A DNA stretch of 64,000 nucleotides from the NCBI RefSeq assembly GCF_025602895.1, contig NW_026516259.1:1-64000 (forward strand), read 5' to 3'. The notes below the pieces were generated by a model, which saw nothing but the letters and a program-made list of their open reading frames with translations, was not told the DNA's origin and made no database searches. Position numbers and translations under genes: made by a program. The stretch comes from Polychytrium aggregatum. Lineage: Eukaryota > Chytridiomycota > Chytridiomycetes > Polychytriales. Of this stretch, positions 51,674 through 64,000 are shown in pieces (position 1 is the first letter of the stretch; each line of letters opens with the position of its first letter).

Positions 51674-52189
51674 GACACAACATCTTCCTCGGTGCTTCGT
51701 AAAGTGGATCTATGGTAGCGGAAACACTCGCTCCTCTCGTATCTCATTTGATTACTACTGCCGAGTGGGAAGCAGGCGAATGGATCTGCGTAAACGTAAA
51801 TGGATAATACACAAATGTTTCGTTCGGTCGGAGCACTCAAAGTGAGACGGAGATGGCCCGCGCTTCCGACCCTTATTCCAGAGCGAGCGTGCTGCATCGA
51901 TTCTGAACGCTGGCCGCCTTTGCGACTGTGACCACTGTTGATAATGGCTGGTTGCACCGAATACATGTGCGCCCGGCTCAGCGACCGAATACCCTCCTCG
52001 GATTCCTCGTGCTGGCTGTTCATGTTGACTCCTCATGATCTCGCTGGCCAGCGGGCCCTGGTCGCTTTCACGTGTTGTCTCATGGCGCTGGCGCGAGTCC
52101 GCCCATATTGACCTCCCTCGTCCGCCTCCCTCCATCGCACCTCCATCGCATCTCAGTTGCATCTCCACCGCATCGTAAGTCATCGTCCC
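51674..52189. other. Intergenic region between chitin-synthase-like and dehydrogenase genes
   Basis: No gene is visible. It holds the 3' UTR of the upstream gene and a pyrimidine-rich promoter or leader before the ATG at 52190. Confidence 0.4.
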
Positions 52190-54661
52190 ATGTCCAAGCT
52201 ATTCACTTCCGACCAAGTCGCTGCCCACAATACCGACAAGGACTGTTGGATCATTGTCGAGGGAAAGGTGTATGACGTTACCACCTTTCTCAACGATCAT
52301 CCTGGCGGCCGCAAGGTATTGCTCAAGGTCGCCGGTACCGATGCCACGACGCAGTTCCAGCAGTTCCACAATGCCGCTGTCCTTGAAAAGTTTGGCCCCG
52401 AGCTCCTCGTCGGAGCAGTGAGCGCCCACAGCGAGGCAACCACGACCTCAGAGGAGCCGACCCCCAGCATCGCCGAAGGCATGACCGAAGGCGAGCCCTT
52501 TGGCGAGCTGGTTCCTTTTGGTGACCCGTACTGGTACCAGGTAAGACTATGAGATCTCCTTGCTGCTGGATCACTCTCGTGTCTCTTGACCAATCTCACC
52601 CTACCTTCGATCGCGATCCATCTCAGGACTGGTACTCGCCCTATTACGATGACTCGCACCGACGTTTGCGCCGCTTCGTTCGCATCTTTGTCGAGAAGGA
52701 AATGATGCCTTTCTGTCACGAGTGGGACGAGGCAAAGAAAATCCCAGCCTCGCTGTTTCTCAAGGCCGGTGCGGCTGGCATCCTCCCCGCGGTTGCTGGT
52801 GGACACTGGCCGGTCGAATACGTTGCGTCTCCTCCGCCAGCGGACATCGCGATCAGCGAGTGGAACGCGTTCCATGAGTTCATCGTTTGCGATGAGCTCG
52901 CCCGCTGCGGATCGGGAGGTGCTCTTTGGGGTCTCTGCGGAGGTACGTGAGTCGTTTTTTGATACCACGGCTGTCCTATGGCGATCAATCTGACACGTTC
53001 CCATCAGGTCTCGGTATCGGACTCCCTCCGGTCATGAACTTTGGCTCCGCCGAGCTCAAGAAAAGAATCGTTCCGGATTGTCTCAGCGGCAAAAAGTTCA
53101 TCTGTCTTGCAATCACAGAGCCCTGTAGGTGATTTGCGCATCATTGTCAGATGAGCTCGCCCCTGGCGGCTCAACGGGTGGCCTCGTCTGAACGGCGCTC
53201 ATATTAGCATTTTATATCTAGATGCCGGCTCCGATGTCGCCGGTCTGCGCACCGAGGCCAAGAAGACCCCCGACGGCAAGTTTTACATTGTAGGTGCTGG
53301 CTGCGCGACCATTGACTGTGTACCGACTCTTTGAGAATGAGATGGAAGTGCTAACCCACGTGCTCGGTCTCCATCATGCAACAGCTGAACGGCGAAAAAA
53401 AGGTGGGTGTTGCAGGATGGCCGTTGGATCGTGGGAGATTTGGTTGCGCCAAAGAATCAGACTGATACCACATCTCTCTTCTAGTGGATCACCAATGGTG
53501 TGTATGCTGACTATTTCACGGTTGCCTGGTGAGTGTTCTGACACCGGCGAGCAACACGGCCCGTGCGGCGGCTGCCACTCGATGCCTGCACCAACCCATC
53601 CGCGCATCGCTTTGCTGACGATCATCTGCGTTCCCAGCCGAACCGGAGAGCCGGGCATGAACGGCATCTCGCTGCTTCTGGTCGAGCGCTCGATGAAGGG
53701 CGTAACGACTCGGCAGATGCAGTGCTCCGGTGTCTGGGCCAGTGGCACCTCGTACATTGCGTTCGAGGACGTCAAGGTGCCTGTCGAAAACCTCATCGGC
53801 AGAGAGAACAAGGGTTTCAAGGCCATCATGTTCAAGTGAGTCCAGTCGCTGCTGCCGATGCATCGCTTTGCATACTCGTCCAGGCTCTCACCGAAACGAA
53901 TCATCACGCCCAGTTTCAACCATGAGCGAATGGGTATTGCCATCCAAGCCAATCGCTTTTCACGCGTCTGCCTCGAAGAGTCCCTGAAGTATGGACATAA
54001 GCGCAAGACATTTGGGTACGTCGATGCTATTGAACCAGTTCAGAGCATCTCCGACCAAATATCCTGACCGCTCCGAATCCAGAGTCAGCAAGGATTCTGC
54101 TCGCACTGCGACATCCCCACCAACTCCGCAACGTTGCTCATTCACGGTCTATATGTCTTCCTTAGCAAAAACCTTGTCGACCATCCAGTTATCCGCCAGA
54201 AGCTGGCCAACATGGCTCGCAAGGTTGAAGCCACACACGCCTGGATGGAGTCCTTGATCTATCAGACCACACGGATGCCACCCGAGCTGCAAATGCTCAA
54301 GCTCGGCGGGCCCATCGCGCTGCTCAAGGTTCAAGCCACACAGACCTTCGAATACTGCGCCCGAGAGGCCGCCCAGATCTTTGGAGGCTTGGCCTATTCC
54401 CGTGGCGGACAGGGCGAAAAGGTCGAAAGACTCTACCGTGAAGTTCGAGGTGAGTTCTGGCTTTCCCACACCACGATATTGATCATGGGAAGTGACTGTG
54501 AATGCAAGCATCATCTGCAAACTGACTAACTGGCTGACCCTTACGCCGACGTCTCCGCGGCTCCAGCCTATGCCATTCCTGGAGGATCAGAGGAGATTAT
54601 GATGGATCTTGGAATGAGACAGTCCATCAAGGTCTCTCAGTTGATGGGTGCCAAACTCTGA
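52190..54661 (+). CDS. Cytochrome b5-acyl-CoA dehydrogenase fusion
   Basis: Ten exons (52190-52540, 52627-52942, 53008-53124, 53222-53289, 53385-53402, 53485-53528, 53638-53835, 53914-54015, 54166-54449, 54567-54661) close to 530 residues. A cytochrome b5 domain occupies residues 1-77, with heme ligands His37 (HPGG) and His60. The flavoprotein dehydrogenase begins near 120 and shows the ITEPYAGSD substrate/FAD loop, LNGEKKWITNG, NFNHERMGIA, the KTFG helix and a C-terminal PGGSEEI. It would oxidise an acyl-CoA to the enoyl-CoA, with electrons possibly passed through the b5 domain. Such fusions are known in fungi. I see no mitochondrial presequence or clear peroxisomal SKL (it ends MGAKL). Exon 5 is only 18 nt. 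Confidence 0.9.
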
Positions 54662-55145
54662 GGCAGCTCACAATAGCTGTTTGTGGGCCCTGGCAAACCG
54701 GTCCCCTCGGCAATATACGAAATGCGGGTCGGCAACGCTCGCTCGCGTACTCGATGATAGCCGTGCAGATGGATGCCCATTTTTGTTGAGAGATGCGTGC
54801 ACTGCATGTCGTCGCTACACGGCGGTTCATACAGCTTGTTCAGAGCGAAACGGAGCAATGGCATCTCTGAATGCCCTTCCTATCCACCACGGCCTGCTGT
54901 GGTTTGGGAGAGCTCATCTTTGAGATACAATGCGCATTTAATTCTTTGAGCGGCTCTGTGATTCCTCGATATCAAGATAGCCAGTCGTGCGAGCCGCTCG
55001 GCCTCCAGGCACCATGAACACACGTGGCCATGATGGACGACGGATGGGTGTGCATTCTGGCCCGGAAATCAACGACAACTCTGACTCAAAATAGACTCTC
55101 CCGTTTCAAAATGGGCACGCCATAATCCCACAAACAGCCCGGCAA
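54662..55145. other. Convergent 3' intergenic region
   Basis: This contains the 3' ends of the dehydrogenase (plus strand) and IP3 receptor (minus strand) genes. No gene is recognised. Confidence 0.45.
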
Positions 55146-58100
55146 TCAAACATCAGGGCTGGGGCTTTCGGCAGTTTGTGGCTCAGCCGCCTCGGCGAGA
55201 GTCTCGACGGATCGGGGGGATGTAGAGAGAGCCAGCGTGGCCCGCAAACCCGAGACCTGCTCTTCGAGTGTTTCGATCAGCGCATCCATGTCGTCGGATT
55301 CCACTGACTTGAGGACCAGGGCGTGATGGATCGGGAAGAAGCTGTAGTCGCTCTTCTGGATCATGGAGTCCACCAAAGACTCCTGGGCCGTATACTCGGT
55401 CTTGTCTTTGGTGCGCAAGTAGACCAGGAAGAACAGATACATCCTGAATGAAAGAAGGACTGTCAGCTTCAGCAACGCCAACCCTCGGGCACAACTCGAT
55501 TGGTCAGTTCGATGGCCAGAGCTCGATGGCCAGCTTGGGGCCTTACCACAGGTTGTGGTCGTAATGGATGTGATGGTCGAATCCACGCCCATGTCTCTGG
55601 AATTCGACGGCCTCGATGGAGCAAATAAAGCATGTGCTTTTGATATCGTGCTGGATCGCCGAGCGCTGGTCGCGGATCTGACCAAAGGTGTCGAAAATGA
55701 TACTAATGGAAGGGAAGGATCAGCCGCCTGTCTCTGCACAGCAGCGCCATTATGCAACACCGCACTCGGAAGTGCAAGCATCGGTGTTTCAGGATATCGA
55801 AACGTGTGCCAGCGTGGCCGGAGGTCAGGCACTTTCGCTGTGTGCAGAATACGGCCACCTACCCAAATATGACATTGAGAAGGAAAACGATCACGATCAA
55901 GAAGAAGGACATGTCTAAAACCATTCTTGTGGCATAGGCTGAGTCATCGCGACCCGCCGTCGTGAGGATCTCGCCAATGCCGCCACCGGAACGGAGGCTG
56001 CGGAGCAGATAGAGACAGACCAACAATCAGTGACATTCACCAACGTCGGCTTAGGGCTCACGATGGCACGAAGCCCCAGGCACTCTAGGACTGAGGCATG
56101 ATACGAACCCGTAGCTGAGGACCGTCACAAAGCAAGCCACTAACGAGTCGCAGTGGTGGCCTTCGTCAGGGTCGAACGATGACCGGAAGAACATGAATGA
56201 AATCACGCCATATATGAAGATGATGATCAAACCGAGGATGCCCTGTATGGTTGTTATCCATAGTCAATAGATTGTCAGCATCGCTAGCACGTAGAGCACT
56301 GTTTTGCAGCCAACTCGGCTGCCTGTTGCCACCATGAAATCAGATAAGCAGGTCGTCTATACCGTTTTGCCAAGCGAGCTGCGGTTCATTGTGACTGAGC
56401 TGACGACACCCTGTACGATGCTGTCGCGATATAGAAAGTCCAGAAGATGGAACGCATAGATAGGCGGGAAGAGCAGTCCCATCACCGAGAGCACCACCGA
56501 TAGCAGATGGTACGATGCTTCTGGTGCGATGAAGAACCCGAGCATCAGGTCTCTAAGCTTGACATTCAGCGCCTGGAGCATGGGTGAAAGGGTTGCAGAA
56601 ACCATGCAACGATCGTGCCGTTAGAGAGCCACAAATAACATCAGAGGTTATATGTACGACCTGTACGTGCGCGTAAGGTCCTGGACCGGTCGGTTATGCT
56701 CCCTTCGCTAGCTATGTCCCCCTCGAACGAGAGGAGTGGATGCTCTGGACTGCAGTCTGCATACCAAATAGGCACTCTCGCCATCCGTGTCGCTGCTCTT
56801 TGCCGAGGCTTCTTCAAAGTACTTGCGAAGGACAAGAGGCATCCCGATCAGGGTGTATTCGGCCGTGGTAAGCGTCTGGAGGGACCAGGTGTAGGGCGGA
56901 AATGATTAACTAACCGCGGCTTCGAGCCCCAAGCCAGGCTGTGCATGGACATGATACCCACCCAGGCCGCGATGTGTGCCAGACCGAGCAGCCGCCGCAG
57001 ATACCACATCCACGGAGAGCACCCGAGGTCGTAAGCCTGCAGCGAGTGCCATTGGTGATGTTGTTCGAGGGTCTTTGAGCACAGCAGCGAAATGACATTC
57101 AATGCCAGAGTCAGCCGGAACGCCAGTGACCACCACAAGTCGTGGTTATTGGTGATCCACGAGGTACGTGGGTTCTCGGTTACTTGGGCCTGATTCTTCA
57201 TGCGGAACGCAAGTTCAACCGACTTGGCCATGAAATCCTCGATTTTACTCTCAGGTGTATCCCTGGAAAGGCAACCACAGCATCAGCATCTCCGCATCAA
57301 GTGCATCAAGTCGCATCCACGGCTAGCCCCACCCACACAGTACCTCCTTCAGTTCGCTCATCCATCCATCCACTCGAACCTACCGGTTCACGGTCCACAA
57401 AAACGTATCTTTGGCATCCTGGCTGAGATACTGACACATGTCCGGAATAGGGAATAAAACCTGGTGCAAGTGGTTGACACTTCGAGCGTTAGCCACTTTG
57501 GCGACACATCGAATCGCATGACTTTGGAGTGTAGCCCGATCGCCCAGTGAGGCGTGGAATCACCGGCCCCCGACCGGCCACGGCACTCATAACATGTCCT
57601 TCGGAGAAAAAGCCATCAAACTCACCGACTGGAGCTTCTCCTCGCCCTTGACCTTCTTCATAATCTCGATCTTGCCAAGCTTGGTCTTGGAGGAAAAGTG
57701 GCGGAAGCACTCTGTGTCGCGGTATTTGGCCCTTTGCTCTTCAGCGAGCGACGAGGCAACAGTAACCAGGAGCATCGCGTACTGATACCCAGCAGCGGTT
57801 GCGGCCTCGCATAGCGCCGACTCGGGCCGGTTTTCTGTCTCTTCGATCTTCATCTTGGCATACACATCTTGACTGGGTATCGATCGCGCACGTTACCAAA
57901 AGCGCATAAGCTCGCTAGGATCCACAACTGTCCAAACTCACCAGTCGTACCACATGTACAGCATCGAGCGTAGGAACTGCATCGGTCACACTGATCGCAT
58001 CAACCGCACGGACAGGGCCCCCGCTCTATACCAGGTCCACTTACAGATTCTCGGCTACGAGATCAATTCTCAAGGTCGAGGCCATTTCCTGCAAGATTGC

Positions 58101-61100
58101 CAAGGTTTCTTGATCCGAGTCATCTTCGAGAAGGCTGTGAGCGCAAAGCACGGCTCGACGCTTGATATCGATCACAGCAACAAGCTCACATCGCTCGAAC
58201 GGTGATCGAAGGAGTTCGTTGATGGCGCTGATGATCTTGGCATTGAATATACACACTTGGTTCGCTGTACTCCCCTGAGCAAAGTCAATCAGAGTATCGA
58301 GGACTTGACCAACAAGATCGAGAAGCGATGGCTCGATAAATGGGATCAAGGCATGCAGGAAATCGACGACATCCTTGACAAGATCGAAGCTCTGGATGTT
58401 GTCCGGCTGGAATCGAATGTAGTTCTGGAATGCGCGCGAGATACAAGGCAGCGTGTTCAATGCGACGGATCACTTGGCAGCAGGTGTACCGCTTCGCGCA
58501 CCATGCGCACCACACACAGATCATAGACCGCCCATAACCATCGGATGGCATTGCTCGATCGGTACCTGGGTTTCGATGTTATGGCCTTCTACCAGCAGCT
58601 GCAAGAGCCTCATCACATTCTTCAGCGAGTCACTGTGACGCGCTTCGGCTTCACGGCTTGATTTCTCGCGCTCAAGCCGCTCGGCTTGCATATTCAGGAG
58701 CTTGTCCCCAGCGTGGAAGCTTTGGGAGCGCTGGTGTGCAAGGCGGCGTCCTGGAAGGTTGGAAAGCATGATTAATTAGCCAACACACCCACGCCAATCA
58801 GGATCGTTTTCTGGTTAGCATCTCAATCACTCGCTGTCCCTCACGCTAATGCAATCGTCCATGCTCTCCGCCTCGGTAACACCGCGCGGACCTCAACCTT
58901 GGTGTTTGGCTCTACCCGGCGCAGCCTTTGCTCGAGTATGCAGATAATGAAACGACAAACAAACCTGCACTCTTGGTGGTCGTTTCGTGAGGTGTGTTGC
59001 GCAGGTTTGCGATTTCGCTCTTGATCTTCTGATGCTGGTAATAAAAGAATCGCTCCTCCTTGGTACTCAGCCAGTAGGACATCAGTAGATTCTGGATTTT
59101 GATGTTGCCACCGTCCAAGAGCTGGATGAGCAGCCGAAGGGCGCCGGAAGAGATCTTCTCCTTCTCGCTTGTCAAGAGCCGCTCGGCCATCAATGCTCCG
59201 CCAAAGTGCGCGATCGCATTTTGCACGTGGACTTTCTTTGTTTCAAGCTTTCTCCAGCGGACATAGTCATCAGCGTAGTCGACTTCGTCCTGCTCGTCTG
59301 TGATGATGCGAATCAGGTGCTCCAGGATCCTTAAGCTCTTGACGTCATACTGCATATTGGTATCCGCCTCGACAGCGTCGGTTGCATACGAATCCAGCAG
59401 CTGCTCCGCCTGGTGGGCGCTCTCGGCGAGGTATGAGGACAGATTGTTACTCTGCCCGCCTACACTGTCGGCCAGGTTCTGGATCAGGAACTTGATCGGG
59501 TGCAGGCTGCTACTTTCGATGACCATCTTGTCGTCAATGACGAACAGACGGCTCAGGTCATCGAATTCCTGCTGCATGTTGTCTAGAATTTGATGGCTTG
59601 AGCGAATAAAGGTCGCAAACTCGCGGTACACAGGCTCGAGTGGATCAGTGGCCACACCATCAGACAAGTCGTCGAAGCTGTGTGAAGCCGTCGACGGATG
59701 TGGCGCATCGATCGAGACACGGCGCTTCTCGATATCAACCTGCTGCGTCTGTGTCAATTCAGAGTTGGCTACCTTGACCATGGCCACGCTGATTTGGCCA
59801 CGCGTCTTATCCCGTGAGACAAGAGGAGAGACGTAGAGCTTCGCGAGCGATTGCAAAAGTCGCTCCGATACCGCCTCTGCCTGTCGGCGCAAGGCATCCG
59901 CCATATCGTGGGCCCGAATGCCCGAGTACAGGGCATCCACAAACGGCACGACGGCGTCGAGCACATAGTGGGGTTCGTCCGACTCGGCGGACCCGTCCGT
60001 GGAGCTAGCCAAATGCTCAACGTCGATAATCATATCCTCGACTGCACCAAAGACGGTGCATGGCTCGGCCGACACTCCTGCCGACGCAGGGGCCGCCACA
60101 AAATCACCGTAAAGGTCGACCCGAGTACCCGAGAGCTTCCGAATCGAGCTGTCCGGATTGCCGCCCTCCGAGCCAAGCAACGAGCCGCGATGGATCACGT
60201 CGATATCATCGGGTCTGAGATACTTGATTATGCAGAAACGCACAACAGAGGCCTTCAGTCGAAGGGGTATTTTGCGATTCGAAATCAAGCCAACCACTTG
60301 TTGGAAGGGCAGCAGGTTCTGACATATCTGCGGACAGCAACGATCAAAAACAAAAGTTGATTACCACAAAGTTGTTCAGCGCAGATGGGTGATGAATCGG
60401 AATCGGTTACAATCGATATGCACAAGAGTCCGCTTTGCGGCAAAGAGTCAGCCCAAGCGCTGTGCATGTCGGCAATGGAGCACAACGTGGGCGCCCCCGT
60501 AAACAAGGAGTCGCGCTTCCTGCAGAGCATCGACACTCTATATACGTCCGACGCTGATCCAGCAAGACCCAGAGGCCACACCTGCAGCCCAGACATCTGC
60601 AACACAACGCAGCGACAGCTACCACTTACCGACTGGATGTAGTGATGGTTCATGGTCACACAAGCCGCCATGAGATCGATCACCTCGGCGCAGTAGAGGA
60701 CATCTCGTGGAGGGCCATCTTCCGACGATAGCGGCTGTAGATTTGGGCGGTGGTGGTGATGGTGGTGATGGTGATGATGGTTCACAGCCGGAAGACCAAG
60801 GAAGCTTGTTGCGGGCTTGGCCTCATCCTTTTCGAAATAACGATGCTTTTTGATGACGGCGGGAAGGGGAAAATACTGCTCCTTGCGCTCCATCAGGAGC
60901 TTGACGATCGATAGGTTGTGGCGCTTGGCCGACGAGTGGCAGAAGGTGACGATGCGGCGGAGCAACATGATATAGCACGGCTTTCGGCCATCAGCAAGCT
61001 CCAAGACCCGACGGAACTGGCTTTCGGTGATCTGGCTACTGAGCTGCGGGCTCATGCAAATGATCTCCGAGAGCGCTTCGATGCAACGAGCCTCCTCGCT

Positions 61101-64000
61101 GTATAGTGACGTGGCTTTGTCGTCGTAAGCCGCAATGGCCTCAAGAAAAAGGTCAAGTCGGCTGGTGACAAGCTCACCAAGGGAGGCCTGGCCGCGAGTG
61201 TATGCTTGCAAGAACTCGAGGCAGCTTCGCACCAAGTTCAGCGAGATTTCGGGCTCGTGATGCATCGCCGATGTGCTTGGGCTATCACTATACTCGCTGT
61301 GCGACGGCGACGTGGGCAGCGACGACGGCATCGATGTCTGTGGGATGATGTGGCCGGTTTTGATCAAAATGTCCATGCTTCTCTCAATGATGCCAAAGAT
61401 ATGGTCGTGGATGTGCAGATTCTTGAGCATCTTCTGACAGACCACATTGGTGGAGAGTGGTGCGGACGCGCCTTGCGGAGAAGACGTGTCGTTGGACGAG
61501 CACAGCGAACTAAACTTGACCAAAGCGGTGGCCGTGGCGAGCTCGGTCGCATTGTGCTTGCTCGTGAACAGATCCGGGATCATCTCAACAAAGTTCATAA
61601 TCTCTTGCTTCAGGTCCTCATAAATCTGGTAGTGGGTGTCATCGACGAGCAGGATGCGCTTGGTGCCTGCGATCGTCTCCTCCCAGTTGGAGTGCAGCCT
61701 GTGAAGCACCTGAATGGCAGTGCGTCGAAGCGTCGCGCTCGGACACTCAATCGTGTCCAGCAGAATCTGATTGAGCGACTCGGCAAGCTTGATCGTCTTG
61801 GTCTTCATAAACACATACTCAATGTCCTTCCAGAACTCGGACTGTGGAGAGGCCATGACGTCGGTGTCGCTACGGATGCTGAAGAAATGGCGCCTCTTGT
61901 CGTCGAGTTTGGGCGTCTGAGGCTCCGAGTAGGTACCGGCAGCAGTGCCGGCCGAAGCGGCAGAAGTGCTGGGGTTCAGGGACGACCAGTCGCATGGTAC
62001 CATAAAGCAGCGTTCGGGACGTAAACACACGTCAGAAAGTGACAAGAACCGAGGTCACCCATCCAAGAATCGAGCGAGCAGGGAAAACGCGCACATCACA
62101 CTCGGCTAGTGCATAGCAATAGTCCACTTGGGGGGGGGTGAGGCGGCATCAGCAGCAACCGTCCCAAAGTCGAACGCGCGAGCAGGGCCGCCGAAGCAAC
62201 GCCGGATACTCCACATCCAGATTCCTACCGCCATTTTTGCTTCCACACAGACACAAGAAGATATGCACGGGACTCGATCTGGATGTCGAGAAGGAGGTTC
62301 AGGATGGTACATATCTGAATCTTGCACTCGACAATGACTTGGCTGTAAGTCTCCAAGCTTGAGCGGCTCCGACTATTCACAAAGAAGCAACAGGTGAGTT
62401 GGCCGGATGATGACCACAAATAACAGACGACCACAGTTTCGAAACGGCACGCTGCACTGCTGCCGAGTCGTCGTTCCAAAGTTGAAGCATGGCTTCGCCC
62501 ACAGCTCCCCAGGCTCCACTCCACGGCGGCACTCACCCATCGTCGGTGCGATCATCGAGGATTGAAATAAGGTGCTCGACGAGAACAGCAATGTGGTCAA
62601 AGCTGTAGTAGCCATACTGAATCAAGCACTTGACGAGTAGCAGTACGGATAGCGTCAGCTGGTTCGCTGGCGTGTCTTGGTGGGACTGGTGAGGGAGCGA
62701 GAGAATGTGACTCAAGATGTGAGCGAACACTGCACGTAGCACCGTTAGTGTGCCTCATCGTAGAAAGGATCAGCGCCACGATACATACCTGGATTTGGTT
62801 GTTCTTGAGATACTCATGAAGCCATGTGATGAGATTCTCAAAGTCAATCTTGGCATGGCGAGACAGCGTGATCGCCGCCTTGACAGCAGAGAGCGGTTTG
62901 CTACCATCGAGCCGTTCATACGGGAAGATGTAGTCACGCAGCACCGGTAGAACTGAGACAGAGTCGATGAACAAGACTGGCGCAATCGAAGATAGTGTAA
63001 AGGGTGAGATGAACGATAGCGCAAGATAGAACAATGAAATCGCTTGCTTGGGTCACGACGACTGGAACAAGCTGGAACAAGCTGGAACAAGCTGGAACAA
63101 GCACGCAGGGGCCATCGCGCCGCCGGAGTGCCCTTTTGATTGGAATCCACCATTCTCGAGCCCCAACTATATGCTTTGCTCCGACCTGCACGCATCAAGT
63201 TGTACAAACCTCTCAGCAGATGGCAGTAGTCGGATTGGACAGAGGGCCCGAGGCGCCCGTCACGAAGGCCAATCAGACACTCGTCGAGACCAATGAGCTC
63301 AGAACCCTCCGATCCCCCTGGAAGGATGATCTTGTCGATGCTGTTCTTGTTGTGTCCCAGACATAAGGCCCGGTACAAGCCCAGGGTCGACTTGAAGAAG
63401 TTGGCACGCTCACGACCGGCAGGTGTATCGTCATCCAGGCACATGTACAGATCCATCCAGTCCCCCAGGCCAGAACAGCTGATCTGCAGTGTGCCGGCGT
63501 GGCACCGAGTCTTGTAGTACCACGTCTCCTCGAACGAAAATACAGGAGCAAGCATTTTTTCGGCAATGTAGTTCTGGTGATCCGGGACGGCCTCTTCGTT
63601 GACGCTGCACATGCTTGACAGGCAGTCGACAAACTCGCCCTTGCGGGTCTCACGGACAAGATGCATGATGTCGTCAATCAGAGCGCGCGTGATGCCCTCG
63701 ACAATCTCGGCATTCTTGGCGATCATGTGCATGAATATTTCGGTTACGGGAAGCTGGAGCTTGATAAACGGCAGCAGCCGGTCGAACTCGCGTGCAATGT
63801 GCACCTGGTTCTTGTTGGTGGTGTCTCGAAGAAAGACCAACAGCATCTGGAAGATATAGCTGAAGATGCGAGCGAGCTGTGGCTCATGTCCTCGCTCAAA
63901 CTGCGAGAAATCGACTGCGGCCTCAAGAGACTGGTCCGGATCGACCTCCTGGCCAAGAGCAGCTCTGTAATCACCGCGGCGCTCGAGCGAAAATGGTATC
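55146..64000 (-). CDS. Inositol 1,4,5-trisphosphate receptor (IP3R-type calcium channel), N-terminus outside window
   Basis: A minus-strand multi-exon gene whose 5' end lies beyond base 64000. Confident 3' exons are 56875-56765, 56572-56363, 56242-56109, 55997-55863, 55702-55547 and 55443-55146. They encode membrane helices, the pore (CDSLVACFVTVLSYG then LRSGGGIGEIL), the pore-lining helix, the STCFIC...H...H zinc site and the WMYLFFLVYLRTKDKTEYT tail. Upstream, large exons (about 60290-58912, 62045-60640, 63990-63200) encode RIH-type solenoid and an RIH-associated segment (LLVEGHNIETQ). An IP3R releases calcium from internal stores on IP3 binding; the ligand-binding core is not in view. The filter reads GGGIGE rather than the animal GGGVGD. 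A run of ten His sits at 60750-60779. Several central splice sites are unresolved. Confidence 0.88.
63058..63104. repeat. 10-11 bp tandem repeats in an IP3R intron
   Basis: Four or so direct copies of CTGGAACAAG(C/T) lie inside an intron of the IP3 receptor gene, between the LLRGLYN exon and the VSVLPVLRDY exon. Confidence 0.85.

Overview
The window looks like nuclear DNA of an early-diverging zoosporic (chytrid-type) fungus. It is GC-rich and gene-dense, with GT-AG introns of about 50-350 bp. It carries an inositol trisphosphate receptor, a channel known from some early-diverging fungi and absent from Dikarya. It also has a chitin-synthase-like enzyme, a CYP505-type P450-reductase fusion, a cytochrome b5-acyl-CoA dehydrogenase fusion, Sel1-repeat proteins, a Fanzor relic and chromodomain Ty3/Gypsy and LINE elements. 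The assignment to chytrids is an inference from this gene set; no species is claimed.

Layout. Bases 1-23130 are mobile DNA. Three nearly identical LINE (non-LTR) retrotransposons of about 7.12 kb lie head to tail, each poly(A) tail abutting the next 5' end. The third is cut at 16970 by a complete chromodomain Gypsy element (16971-23045) with 419-bp LTRs that look identical by eye. After it only an 85-bp LINE tail remains, and this abuts a truncated, frameshifted gene for a small secreted Cys-rich protein on the minus strand.

Bases 23.4-41 kb are an accessory island. It contains a SAM-TIR-NACHT-WD40 NLR-like gene (24252-28527, apparently frameshifted in a C6 run), a Fanzor (eukaryotic TnpB) relic with its catalytic centre deleted, a Sel1-repeat pseudogene, a tRNA-Val/tRNA-Ile pair 7 bp apart, a second NLR-like gene with TIR, NB-ARC and TPR modules (34208-38599), and an intact paralogue of the Sel1 pseudogene (39436-40950).

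Bases 41.6-64 kb are a conserved, intron-rich housekeeping block. It contains a 15-exon P450-reductase fusion on the minus strand with an unusual N-terminal extension, a 3-exon chitin-synthase-like glycosyltransferase, a 10-exon cytochrome b5-acyl-CoA dehydrogenase with an 18-nt microexon, and the C-terminal two thirds or so of an IP3 receptor running off the right edge on the minus strand.

The candidate system of most interest is the pair of TIR-bearing NLR-like genes within about 10 kb. The TIR domain of the first keeps a glutamate at the position of the SARM1 NADase catalytic Glu; in the second that position appears to be histidine. Splice models for the P450, dehydrogenase, chitin synthase and first NLR were built by hand from splice signals and frame closure. 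The IP3 receptor model is only partly resolved.
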